Source of the DNA: an uncultured Erysipelotrichaceae bacterium
GTDB lineage: Bacteria; Bacillota_I; Bacilli_A; Erysipelotrichales; Erysipelotrichaceae
Reading direction: 5' to 3'
Length of the DNA stretch: 64,000 nt
Assembly: GCA_946537255.1 (NCBI GenBank)
Contig: CAMNFS010000004.1
Span: 1 to 64,000, forward strand
Shown: positions 6,269 through 14,644 of the stretch, piece after piece
Position numbering within the stretch: the first letter of the stretch is position 1
How the letters are laid out: every line of letters starts with the position of its first letter
Program-made: the position numbers and the translations under genes
Notes under the pieces: model-generated
Databases searched by the model: none
Told to the model about the DNA's origin: nothing
The model's input: only the letters and a program-made list of their open reading frames with translations

Positions 6269-8911
6269 ATGAGTACAAGAAAAAATCTGACTGGAAATCA
6301 GGTACGCCAGATGTTTCTGGACTTCTTCCAGTCCAAGGGCTCCATGGTGGAACCCGGCGCGAGTCTGATTCCGCATAATGATCCGACTCTGCTCTGGATC
6401 AATGCCGGTGTTTCAGCTCTGAAGAAGTATTTTGACGGCACCGAGAAGCCCAAGTGCAACCGCATCTGCAACGCTCAGAAGAGCATCCGCACCAATGACA
6501 TCGAAAATGTCGGAAAGACAGCCCGTCATCACACGTTCTTCGAGATGCTCGGTAATTTTTCGATCGGTGATTATTTCAAACAGGAAGCGATTCCCTGGGC
6601 ATGGGAGTTTCTGACCAGCCCGGAATGGGTCGGTTTTGAAAAGGAACGCATGTATGTAACCGTATATCCGGATGATCAGGAAGCCTATGATCTCTGGGTG
6701 AAGGTCGGAATGGATCCGACCCATATCCGGAAGACTTATGACAACTTCTGGGAGATCGGAAGAGGTCCCGGAGGACCGGATACCGAACTGTATTATGACC
6801 GCGGTCCGGCTTATGATCCGCAGGGTCTTGGTGAAAGACTGTTTTTTGAAGACATTGAAAATGACCGGTACATTGAGGTCTGGAATATCGTTTTCTCGCA
6901 GTACGACTGCCGGCCCGGGGAAGTGGACCGCAGTGAATACAAGGAGCTTCCGCATAAGAACATCGATACCGGCATGGGCCTGGAGCGTCTGGTCGCTCTG
7001 ATTCAGGAGGGAGAGACCAACTTCGATACGGATCTGTTCCTGCCGGTGATTCATGCGACGGAAAGCTATGCGAAACATCCGTATTCCGATCCGGAATACA
7101 AAATGGCTTACCGGGTGATCGCGGACCATATCCGTACGGTGACCTTTGCCATCGCGGATGGCGCGATGTTCTCCAATGAAGGAAGAGGATATGTCCTGCG
7201 CCGGGTATTGAGAAGAGCGGTACGCTATGGAATCAAACTGGGTATTGAAGGCGCATTCATGTACCGTCTGGTAGACGTTGTCGCGGAAAACATGAAGGAT
7301 TATTATCCATACCTTCTGGGCAAGACGGAACTGATTTCCCGTCTGGTAAAACAGGAAGAAGAAAGCTTCCAGAGAACACTTGCCAATGGTGAGGCACTTC
7401 TGAATAACGAACTTCAGAAACATGAAAGCGAAAAGGTGCTTCCGGGTGAAGTCGTATTCCGGCTGTATGATACGTACGGCTTCCCGAAGGAACTTACTGT
7501 GGAGATTGCCTCAGATGCCGGGTACCATGTGGATCTTGAAGGATTTGACAGGGAAATGGCGGCTCAGATCAAGCGTGCCAAAGATGCCCGCGGCAATGAA
7601 CAGTCCATGCATGGACAGTCTGCTGATCTGATGGATTTTGAAAAGACCAGTGAGTTTACCGGATATACAGACCGGGAATGTGACGGGACCGTCATCGGTC
7701 TGTTCAAGGACGGCGTTCTTGTTGATGAACTGAGTGACAGCGGGGATGTGATTCTGGATCGAACCTGCTTCTATGCCGAGTCCGGCGGACAGTGCGCGGA
7801 TACCGGTGTGCTGATCGGAACGGATTTCTCCGCAAAGGTGACGGATGTCCGCAAGGCACCGCATAATCAGCCGCTCCATCATATAGAGATTGAAACCGGC
7901 GTCCTGAAAACCGGAGACAGAGTCCATGGCGTCTATGATTTTGAGAAACGGCAGAAGACAAGAGCCAATCACAGTTCCCTCCATCTTCTTCAGAGCGCAC
8001 TGAGAAAGGTTCTCGGAGATCATGTTGCCCAGGCCGGTTCCTACAACTGTCCGGATTACGGAAGATTTGACTTCAACCATTTTGAAAAGGTCAGCGACGA
8101 ACAGCTCAGAGAAATCGAGCGTCTTGTCAATGAGATGATTGAAGCGGATGTACAGGTTGTGACAGAAGTCCTGCCGGTGGAAGAGGCGAAAAAGACCGGA
8201 GCGATTGCGCTGTTTGACGAGAAGTACGGCGACAGTGTACGGGTGGTTTCCATGGGTGATTTTTCCAAGGAATTCTGCGGCGGTACGCATGTTGCCAATA
8301 CCGGCAGTCTCGGGGTATTCCGGATACTGAGTGAAGAGTCCATCGGATCCGGTGTCCGCCGTATTACCAGCGTCACAAAAATGGACGCGTATGATTCCTT
8401 CAAAGAGGATGAAATATACCTGAAGGAAACCGCGGCCGTTCTGAAGATGAAGAATCACAACGGTCTCAAGGAGAAGATTGAAGCTCTGCTTGCGGAGAAT
8501 GCGTCCCTGCGAAAGGAAGTCGCAGATTCCAAGCAGAAGGCACTGGCTGCGGAAGCCGATGCAAAACTTTCCAAAGCGATGGAAATCGCCGGTCTCAAAG
8601 TGCTGATTCTGGAAGAAAACGGCATGGATACCGGCGCAATGAAATCTTATGCGGAAACCCTTCGGAACAAGATGGGAGACAGCATTGTGTTTGTGTCCAA
8701 TGTCAGCCATGACAAGGTGACATTTGTCTGCGCTTCCAGCAAGGCCGCAATCGCGAAGGGTCTGCGGGCCGGGGATCTTGTAAAAGCGGCGGCTGTGATC
8801 GCCGGAGGAAACGGCGGGGGACGTCCTGATATGGCTCAGGCCGGAGGAAAGGACATATCCCGTGTCCATGATGCGCTTGCGGAGGTCCGAAAGAAGATCG
8901 AACAGGCGTGA
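6269..8911 (+). CDS. alaS: Alanine--tRNA ligase
   Basis: Charges tRNA-Ala with alanine in the cytosol and hydrolyses mischarged Ser/Gly-tRNA-Ala. 880 aa, the normal length. The class II catalytic core starts at residue 1 with NLTGNQVRQMFLDFFQSKGS and contains RHHTFFEMLGNFSIGDYF (motif 2), NIVFSQYDCRPGE and DTGMGLERL (motif 3). The editing domain has the HxxxH zinc site at His568 and His572 and C670GGTH674. The C-terminal C-Ala domain has the GGRPDMAQAGG segment. I chose ATG 6269: GGAGG is at 6257-6261 and it lies just behind the T-box terminator; a longer frame from 6176 would run through the riboswitch. It is monocistronic, with a terminator at 8932. Confidence 0.98.
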   Translation: MSTRKNLTGNQVRQMFLDFFQSKGSMVEPGASLIPHNDPTLLWINAGVSALKKYFDGTEKPKCNRICNAQKSIRTNDIENVGKTARHHTFFEMLGNFSIGDYFKQEAIPWAWEFLTSPEWVGFEKERMYVTVYPDDQEAYDLWVKVGMDPTHIRKTYDNFWEIGRGPGGPDTELYYDRGPAYDPQGLGERLFFEDIENDRYIEVWNIVFSQYDCRPGEVDRSEYKELPHKNIDTGMGLERLVALIQEGETNFDTDLFLPVIHATESYAKHPYSDPEYKMAYRVIADHIRTVTFAIADGAMFSNEGRGYVLRRVLRRAVRYGIKLGIEGAFMYRLVDVVAENMKDYYPYLLGKTELISRLVKQEEESFQRTLANGEALLNNELQKHESEKVLPGEVVFRLYDTYGFPKELTVEIASDAGYHVDLEGFDREMAAQIKRAKDARGNEQSMHGQSADLMDFEKTSEFTGYTDRECDGTVIGLFKDGVLVDELSDSGDVILDRTCFYAESGGQCADTGVLIGTDFSAKVTDVRKAPHNQPLHHIEIETGVLKTGDRVHGVYDFEKRQKTRANHSSLHLLQSALRKVLGDHVAQAGSYNCPDYGRFDFNHFEKVSDEQLREIERLVNEMIEADVQVVTEVLPVEEAKKTGAIALFDEKYGDSVRVVSMGDFSKEFCGGTHVANTGSLGVFRILSEESIGSGVRRITSVTKMDAYDSFKEDEIYLKETAAVLKMKNHNGLKEKIEALLAENASLRKEVADSKQKALAAEADAKLSKAMEIAGLKVLILEENGMDTGAMKSYAETLRNKMGDSIVFVSNVSHDKVTFVCASSKAAIAKGLRAGDLVKAAAVIAGGNGGGRPDMAQAGGKDISRVHDALAEVRKKIEQA

Positions 8912-8931
8912 GCTGATCTTTTAAAAAAATG

Positions 8932-8967
8932 AAACCGGAGTTTCGAAAGGAAAATTCCGGTTTTTTT
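8932..8967 (+). terminator. Intrinsic terminator of alaS
   Basis: AAACCGGA (8932-8939) pairs with TCCGGTTT (8956-8963), with a T-run to 8967. It sits 20 bp after the alaS stop. Confidence 0.9.
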
Positions 8968-9136
8968 CAGCGGCAGAAAGAAAAAGGGTTCCAAGGTACA
9001 GATGCCTCTGAATACTTTCTGACGGCTGAAAGGATTCTCGATCAGGATTGTGCCTGTCTTTATGAAAGTCACAGATCCTTTTGCCAATCAGTTAGAGTAT
9101 ACTAACGGATGGACGCAGTCCGTCGGGGAGAAGACG

Positions 9137-9628
9137 ATGAAGGTAACCATTATTCTGACACTGATCATGTGTGCGCTGCTGTTTCTCATGATATGGGCAG
9201 CTGCTTACTTCTACCCATGGAACGGGCTTCTGAAGTTCTTTCCCAGGGACATTGAAGAAAAAGCGAGAGTACATAAACCGCCTTTTCCTGCAGCCCCGTT
9301 TTTTGGATGGATCATCATGGTGCTCTGCATGCTGGGCTTTGTCGGAGTGATCCTGTATGGCGGCTGGGATGGCATACAGAGAGGCTATACGTTCCCTCAG
9401 TTTCTTGTGCGGTTTCTGATCATACTGTTCGGCATGAAGGCATTCGATATCATCTGTCTGGATTATTTTCTGATCACAAAAACACAGTTTTTCCAGCATT
9501 ACATTCCCGAGACCAGAGGCTGTGCCGGTTACCACAGCTTTGGCTATAACCGAAAGCAGCAGATCAGACATTGTATCGGGCTTCTGTTCTGTGCCTTTCT
9601 GACGGCATGGATCTGTTCCTTGCTTTAA
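9137..9628 (+). CDS. Four-helix membrane protein of unknown function
   Basis: Protein of 163 aa with four hydrophobic segments: about residues 3-25 (IILTLIMCALLFLMIWAAAY), 56-76 (FGWIIMVLCMLGFVGVILYG), 90-112 and 146-162. Hydrophilic loops carry PRDIEEKARVHKPP and PETRGCAGYHSFGYNRKQQ. I recognise no family. GGGGAG lies 8 nt before the ATG at 9137; the frame continues upstream to 9050 but without a ribosome-binding site. It begins the accessory stretch that separates alaS from ireB. It appears to stand alone, with no terminator seen behind it. Confidence 0.6.
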   Translation: MKVTIILTLIMCALLFLMIWAAAYFYPWNGLLKFFPRDIEEKARVHKPPFPAAPFFGWIIMVLCMLGFVGVILYGGWDGIQRGYTFPQFLVRFLIILFGMKAFDIICLDYFLITKTQFFQHYIPETRGCAGYHSFGYNRKQQIRHCIGLLFCAFLTAWICSLL

Positions 9629-9814
9629 TCTGCTTTACCTTCAGAAAGAAAAGGGGCTTTCAAAACAAAAATGACATCCCTGCTGGTAAGACTTAGTCTG
9701 GAAGCTGTGAATCAAAAGTATTCAGACGAATCGATCCTTTTAAAAGAAAGGCATTGTATATCCAACAGTCTGTGTTTCTTATGGCAGAAGGATCTCGATA
9801 CAGGAGACAGGAAT

Positions 9815-10510
9815 ATGAAAAGAGAAAAAGCAGAACGGTATCTGAAAATCGGTCTGTTCGGGGCAGTGCTGACACTGATCGGTGATCTTCTGATCGGGGC
9901 GGCGAAGTTTCCGGATGGAGCGGATATGATTCAGGGGTATTTCGGCATCGCCCTGACGATGCCTGCGTGGCGGCCGGTTCTTGGAGGACTGATTGGGTTT
10001 GCGGGGATCTGTTTGGAGTTTCCCGGCTTTCTGACAATCTGTCCGCTGATCGGTGATGAGAAGTCTTTGAACAGTCGGTTTTATAAGCTTGCGATCCATG
10101 TGTTTCTGGCTGTCGGGGGCGGAGCGGTACATCTTCCATGCGGTGTTTTCATGTGGCTTTATAAGTCTGTATCCGAAACGGCAGGAAAGGCTGCCGGATA
10201 TGACATCGCAATGAAATATCTGCTGTACTTTATGATGCCGGCCACGGCTGTATTCAGCGTGTTTTTCATCGGTGCCTGTGTCGTGCAGTTCATTGCCTTT
10301 TTCAAAGGACGTACACCGTTTCCGAAGTGGTACTGTGTATTCAATCTGCTGATTGGAAAGGTGGTTTTCAACATGGTGCGTCAGCTTGGCAATACCGCAT
10401 TCATCAACGGGATCGCGACTTCAAATATGAGCCTCAGTGCGATCATCATGTTTACGGCGCTGTTAGTGGGATGGAAGAAGTATGCAGTGGATAAGGAAGC
10501 TGATCAATGA
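9815..10510 (+). CDS. Multi-pass membrane protein, DUF6796-like
   Basis: Protein of 231 aa with about six membrane helices. The opening KIGLFGAVLTLIGDLLIGAAKF, the segment VHLPCGVFMWLYK and the late PKWYCVFNLLIGKVVF resemble the uncharacterised DUF6796 family, an assignment from memory of family appearance. I start at 9815, where AGGAGACAGGAAT precedes the ATG; a long upstream extension in the same frame (from 9671) is rich in charged and unconserved residues. Its stop overlaps the start of a relic reading frame (10482-10766). Function unknown. Confidence 0.65.
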   Translation: MKREKAERYLKIGLFGAVLTLIGDLLIGAAKFPDGADMIQGYFGIALTMPAWRPVLGGLIGFAGICLEFPGFLTICPLIGDEKSLNSRFYKLAIHVFLAVGGGAVHLPCGVFMWLYKSVSETAGKAAGYDIAMKYLLYFMMPATAVFSVFFIGACVVQFIAFFKGRTPFPKWYCVFNLLIGKVVFNMVRQLGNTAFINGIATSNMSLSAIIMFTALLVGWKKYAVDKEADQ

Positions 10511-10766
10511 GTCTGTTATACAGGATCCTGAAGCCCATTGTCCGGAAAACAATGCCGGTATTGCGCCGGACTATGAAACGTCCTTCATCCGCTGCGGGGT
10601 AAAGGATTACACAATAAAAATCAAACCGGACATGTTCCATGCCTGGCCGGTTTTCACATTCCTGAAGGTGGGCCGGGATGGGGAAAAGGAAATCATTCAG
10701 GATATCCATACCTATTTCCTACGTGAAAACCAGGAACGAAACAGAAAGGAACTTCTGACTGGATGA
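10511..10766 (+). pseudogene. C-terminal remnant of an alpha/beta-hydrolase (acetyl-esterase type)
   Basis: An open frame (open from 10482) encodes a stretch that looks like the last 60-70 residues of a hydrolase-fold-3 esterase: FIRCGVKDYTIKIKPDMFHA, where the His of MFHAW is the usual catalytic histidine, then EKEIIQDIHTYF. The nucleophile GxSxG motif, the oxyanion HGGG and the acid residue are absent, and the sequence upstream belongs to another gene. It lacks a ribosome-binding site. I read it as a 5'-truncated relic. Confidence 0.5.
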
Positions 10767-11107
10767 TGAGGAAATCAGATAGCTTCTCAGACAGTTCGGA
10801 AAACATGCACGCAGTAAAAAGCTTCGATCAGACTGGATGATCTTCTGCCGGCGATAAACACGCATTCCATTATCTGCCATGGGGTGTTTTTGATCCTGGG
10901 GATTGGCTGAAAGATGCTTGAAAAGTCTGACAGTTTCCGTCGTTTGTGATCCTTCAGACAGAAATTCCTTTCAGGAAACGGTCAATGACAGAAAAAATCA
11001 GAGAAGATGAAATCCGGTTTCCATGCCGGAATAGAGACGTTTTTCCGTTAGAATAAGTACAGACGGATCGTTTTCAGAACATCCGGTTTTTTCGAAAGGA
11101 GAACACG
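10767..11107 (+). other. Gene-free stretch before the 5'-nucleotidase gene
   Basis: No gene or clear terminator. GACTGGATGAT occurs twice (starting near 10756 and 10831). A -10-like TAGAAT lies at about 11049 without a good -35. The last bases give AAAGGAG before the ATG at 11108. Confidence 0.4.
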
Positions 11108-12874
11108 ATGACTTCTTTTACGGAATCGATGGAAAACAATACAATCCCGGAGGATTCCGGCCATTCGAATCAGGAAACAGCCTCGATCCGGATTCTTGCG
11201 ACAAGTGATATCCATGGCGTGTTTTACCCATGGAAATACCCTACAGACACAGAATTCACAACCAGCAATCTGTGCCAGATTGCTTCAGCTGTAAGGGAAT
11301 ACCGCAATGAGAATACTCTTCTGGTGGATGGGGGAGACTGTATTGAGGGAAATTCCGCGGATCTGTTTATTCATACCGATGAAATCCATCCCATGGCAGC
11401 TGCCATGAATGCGGTCGGATATGATATCTGTATTACCGGCAATCATGATTATGATTACGGTCTGGAAAAAGTCCGGAAGTTTCTGCATGAGCTGAATGCG
11501 GATGTTCTGACTGGCAATGTGTATGATGCGGAGGGAACTCCGATTGCCGGAGGCTGTCTGATCAGAAGAATCGGAGCGGTCCGGGCAGCGGTGATCGGTA
11601 TGACGACCCCGGTAATCGCAAGGACTCATCGAAATATACTGGAGGGATGTCTTGTTACGGACCCGTATGCTGAAACAGAAAAGATCCTGAAGGAAATTGA
11701 AGGAAAATATGATGTGCTGATCGGCCTTTTCCACATGGGCATTTCGGATGAGTTCCATATTGAGCATTCCGGTATCACCCAGCTGTGTGAAAAATTTCCG
11801 CAGTTTGATGTCATGATAGCGAGCCATGAACATAAACGGATCGAAGGTATTCTGATCAATGGAGTTCTGACGGTCATGAATAAGAATGACGGAGAAACGA
11901 TGAGCGTCATTGATCTTTCTCTTGAGAAAACGGACGGAAGCTGGACCGTTACGGAAAAAACATCCCGATTGATCGAGATAAGCACTTTTGCGCCAGACAG
12001 GGATCTTATGCGGTTATTGAAACCATATCATGAGCTTGCAAGAGAGGATATGAAAGCCACTGTTGGAAAGCTGTGCGGAGGAGAGCTCAATCCGGAACAC
12101 GGACAGCTCTTTCTGCCGGCGATACATAGAATGGATACACCGCTGAATACGCTGATTCTGAATGTCATTCTGCATTATACCGGAGCCAGGGTTTCCGCAG
12201 CCGCGATCGCGGATCCGGGAACCAATGTTCTGCCAGGCGTTCTCAGTAAGAGCGATCTGAGTCGGATCTATAAATTCGGAAATACCCTCACGATCGTAAG
12301 GATGAACGGAAGACAGCTGAAAATGCTGCTGGAAAAATGCACCGGTCTTTTCAACACCTATCATCCCGGGGATCTGACGCTTTCCATCCAGGAGGGAACC
12401 CATGACTATAACTGGTACAACTTCAAAGGCGTCTGTTATGAAATCAATGTTTCCAGGGAATCCGGAAACCGGATTGAACATATGACCTTTGAAGACGGGA
12501 TGCCGATTCATGAGGACGACCAGTTTAAATTTGCCGGCACGAATTTTCTCTGCGATACCATGATCTTCAATCCCGGAGCTGTGTATGAAAAAGAGGATAT
12601 GCCGGAACTGATTGAGACAGAAGCCGGCGGATCACTCGGCGATATCCGGAAGATGATTCATGATTATATCGTGCGGGTCAAAAAGGGAGTTCTGAAAGCG
12701 GAGAAATCAGACAACTGGAAGATTACCGGCACTTCATGGGATCCTGCAAAACATGCCCGGGCGATGCGGCTTCTGCAGCAGGGAAGAATTCCAGAGGATT
12801 ATATCGATTCGAACCAACATCTGTTCAAGGCGATCACGGAAAAGGATCTCGATCTTTTTGAACATATGGAATAA
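11108..12874 (+). CDS. Bifunctional metallophosphatase/5'-nucleotidase family protein
   Basis: UshA/CpdB-type dinuclear metallophosphoesterase of 588 aa. These enzymes remove phosphate from nucleotides or 2',3'-cyclic nucleotides. Metal ligands seen are TSDIHG (start about residue 32), DGGDCIEGN, GNHDYDYG, the single His of GLFHMG and SHEHKR. The C-terminal 5'-nucleotidase domain (about 310-530) has TPLNTLILNVILHYTGA, SKSDLSRIYKFGNTL and LSIQEGTHDYNWYNFKGVCYEI. Most relatives are exported, but this protein begins with a hydrophilic, acidic stretch and has no signal peptide or anchor, so it should be cytosolic. AAAGGAG precedes the ATG. The CydDC-like genes follow 45 bp later. Confidence 0.87.
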   Translation: MTSFTESMENNTIPEDSGHSNQETASIRILATSDIHGVFYPWKYPTDTEFTTSNLCQIASAVREYRNENTLLVDGGDCIEGNSADLFIHTDEIHPMAAAMNAVGYDICITGNHDYDYGLEKVRKFLHELNADVLTGNVYDAEGTPIAGGCLIRRIGAVRAAVIGMTTPVIARTHRNILEGCLVTDPYAETEKILKEIEGKYDVLIGLFHMGISDEFHIEHSGITQLCEKFPQFDVMIASHEHKRIEGILINGVLTVMNKNDGETMSVIDLSLEKTDGSWTVTEKTSRLIEISTFAPDRDLMRLLKPYHELAREDMKATVGKLCGGELNPEHGQLFLPAIHRMDTPLNTLILNVILHYTGARVSAAAIADPGTNVLPGVLSKSDLSRIYKFGNTLTIVRMNGRQLKMLLEKCTGLFNTYHPGDLTLSIQEGTHDYNWYNFKGVCYEINVSRESGNRIEHMTFEDGMPIHEDDQFKFAGTNFLCDTMIFNPGAVYEKEDMPELIETEAGGSLGDIRKMIHDYIVRVKKGVLKAEKSDNWKITGTSWDPAKHARAMRLLQQGRIPEDYIDSNQHLFKAITEKDLDLFEHME

Positions 12875-12919
12875 CGAATTCTGTATATCTCTTATTTCAG
12901 ATTGACAGGTGAAACGAAT

Positions 12920-14644
12920 ATGTTTGATAAACGACTGATGAAGCTTTGCCCTGAAAGCAGAAAATACATTATTGGAAATATCGTTCTGCAGTGGCTGGAA
13001 CTGGTTCTGAACGCGGTCATGATCGGTATCGTTTCCTTTCTGATCGAAGAACTGGCCGAGAGTGGGAGATGGGACGCAGACCTTCTGCTTCCGGTCCTTC
13101 TGATCACTGTCATTGCCCGTTTTTTCATCACCCGCGGGGCGGTGAGGATGAGCTGGCTCGCTTCTTCTACGGTAAAAAAGAAACTGCGCGGTCTGATTTA
13201 CGATAAGCTTCTGAGGCTTGGGGAACGATATCATGAACATGTCACAACCGCCGAGCTCGTACAGGAAAGCGTGGAAGGGACCGAACAGCTGGAAAGCTAT
13301 TTCGGACAGTATGTGCCGCAGTTTTTCTATGCCTTTCTGGCACCGCTGACGCTGTTTGTGCTCTTCGGGATCCGGGGCAGCTGGAAAACCGCACTGGTTC
13401 TTCTGATTGCTGTACCGCTGATTCCCGGGGCGATCATGATGGTGCAGAAGATTGCCAAACGGATTCTTTCCAGATACTGGGGAAAGTATACCGAGCTTGG
13501 ATCCAGCTTTCTGGAAAATCTTCAGGGCATGACAACTCTGAAGACCTATCAGGCGGACGCGTATAAGAATGAGCAGATGAACCGGGAATCCGAAGAGTTC
13601 CGCAGAGTAACGATGATGGTTCTGACGATGCAGCTGAATTCCGTGACCATTATGGATTTTGTGGCCTATGGCGGAGCCGCGATTGGCATTATCATCGCTT
13701 CCGGAGAGTTTCTGAATGGCAGAATCGGAATCGCGGACGCCATCTTCATGATTCTTCTTTCAGCGGATTTCTTTCTGCCGATGCGCAGACTTGGCAGCTA
13801 CTTTCATGTCGCCATGAACGGAATGGCCGCGAGCGACCGAATTTTCCGCTTTCTCAATACGGAAGATCCGGCGGAAGGCAGTCTTTCCGCTGCCCATGGG
13901 GATATCGTGATGGACCGGGTTTCCTTCAGCTATGATGGCGAACGGGAAGTACTTCATGAAATCTCCCTGAAGGCAGTCGAACATCAGTTCATCGGAATTG
14001 TCGGAGAATCCGGCAGCGGCAAATCGACAATCGCTTCCATGATCATGGGAAGAATTCAGCCAACGTCCGGAACGGTTTCGCTTGCCGGAATACCGATCGC
14101 AGAAATAAAGCGCGACAGTCTGATGAAGGAAATCACAGCCATTTCCTCCGGCAGTGTGTTTTTCAAGGGAACCCTGCGGGAAAATCTTTCCGTAAACGGA
14201 GAATACAGCGATCAGGAAATGATTCAGGCGCTTGCAAAAGCACAGCTTCATGAGCTTCTGAACAACGGAAAAGGGCTGGATACGGAGCTTCTGGAAAACG
14301 CTGAAAATCTCTCTGGCGGACAGCGTCAGAGGCTTGCCATTGCAAGAGCGTATCTGCTGAATTCGCCGGTCTGGATTCTGGATGAAGCAACCTCCAATAT
14401 CGACAGTGAAAGCGAGGAACTGATTCTCAACTCCATACTTGCCGAAAGAAACAGAAGAACGCTGATCTTTATCACACACCGTCTTGCCAATACGGCAGCG
14501 GCTGACCATATCTACTGTCTGAAGGATGGAAAAGTGGCAGAGCATGGAACCCACAGGGAGCTGCTTGCCCAAGACGGTGAATACGCCAAGCTCTGGAATA
14601 CCCAGATTCTTCTGGAACAGTATGGGAAGGAGGAACCGAAATGA
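12920..14644 (+). CDS. ABC exporter half, CydD-like
   Basis: Membrane-fused ABC exporter subunit of 574 aa that should pair with the next protein. CydDC heterodimers export cysteine and glutathione and are needed for cytochrome bd assembly; no cytochrome genes are near, so the substrate is open. The transmembrane domain (about 1-310) shows the CydD-like segments EGTEQLESYFGQYVPQFFYA, VPLIPGAIMMVQKIAK and FLENLQGMTTLKTYQAD. The ATPase domain has Walker A GESGSGKST, signature LSGGQRQRLAIARA, Walker B VWILDEATSNID and H-loop ITHR. The usual Q-loop glutamine is missing: the segment reads TAISSGSVFFKGTLREN. The start at 12920 has AGGTGA upstream; an earlier TTG in frame at 12902 is less likely. 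Confidence 0.85.
   Translation: MFDKRLMKLCPESRKYIIGNIVLQWLELVLNAVMIGIVSFLIEELAESGRWDADLLLPVLLITVIARFFITRGAVRMSWLASSTVKKKLRGLIYDKLLRLGERYHEHVTTAELVQESVEGTEQLESYFGQYVPQFFYAFLAPLTLFVLFGIRGSWKTALVLLIAVPLIPGAIMMVQKIAKRILSRYWGKYTELGSSFLENLQGMTTLKTYQADAYKNEQMNRESEEFRRVTMMVLTMQLNSVTIMDFVAYGGAAIGIIIASGEFLNGRIGIADAIFMILLSADFFLPMRRLGSYFHVAMNGMAASDRIFRFLNTEDPAEGSLSAAHGDIVMDRVSFSYDGEREVLHEISLKAVEHQFIGIVGESGSGKSTIASMIMGRIQPTSGTVSLAGIPIAEIKRDSLMKEITAISSGSVFFKGTLRENLSVNGEYSDQEMIQALAKAQLHELLNNGKGLDTELLENAENLSGGQRQRLAIARAYLLNSPVWILDEATSNIDSESEELILNSILAERNRRTLIFITHRLANTAAADHIYCLKDGKVAEHGTHRELLAQDGEYAKLWNTQILLEQYGKEEPK

Noticed and set aside
7511-8869. 452-codon open frame opposite alaS
   Set aside because: Mirror frame of a highly conserved gene; composition unlike a real protein.
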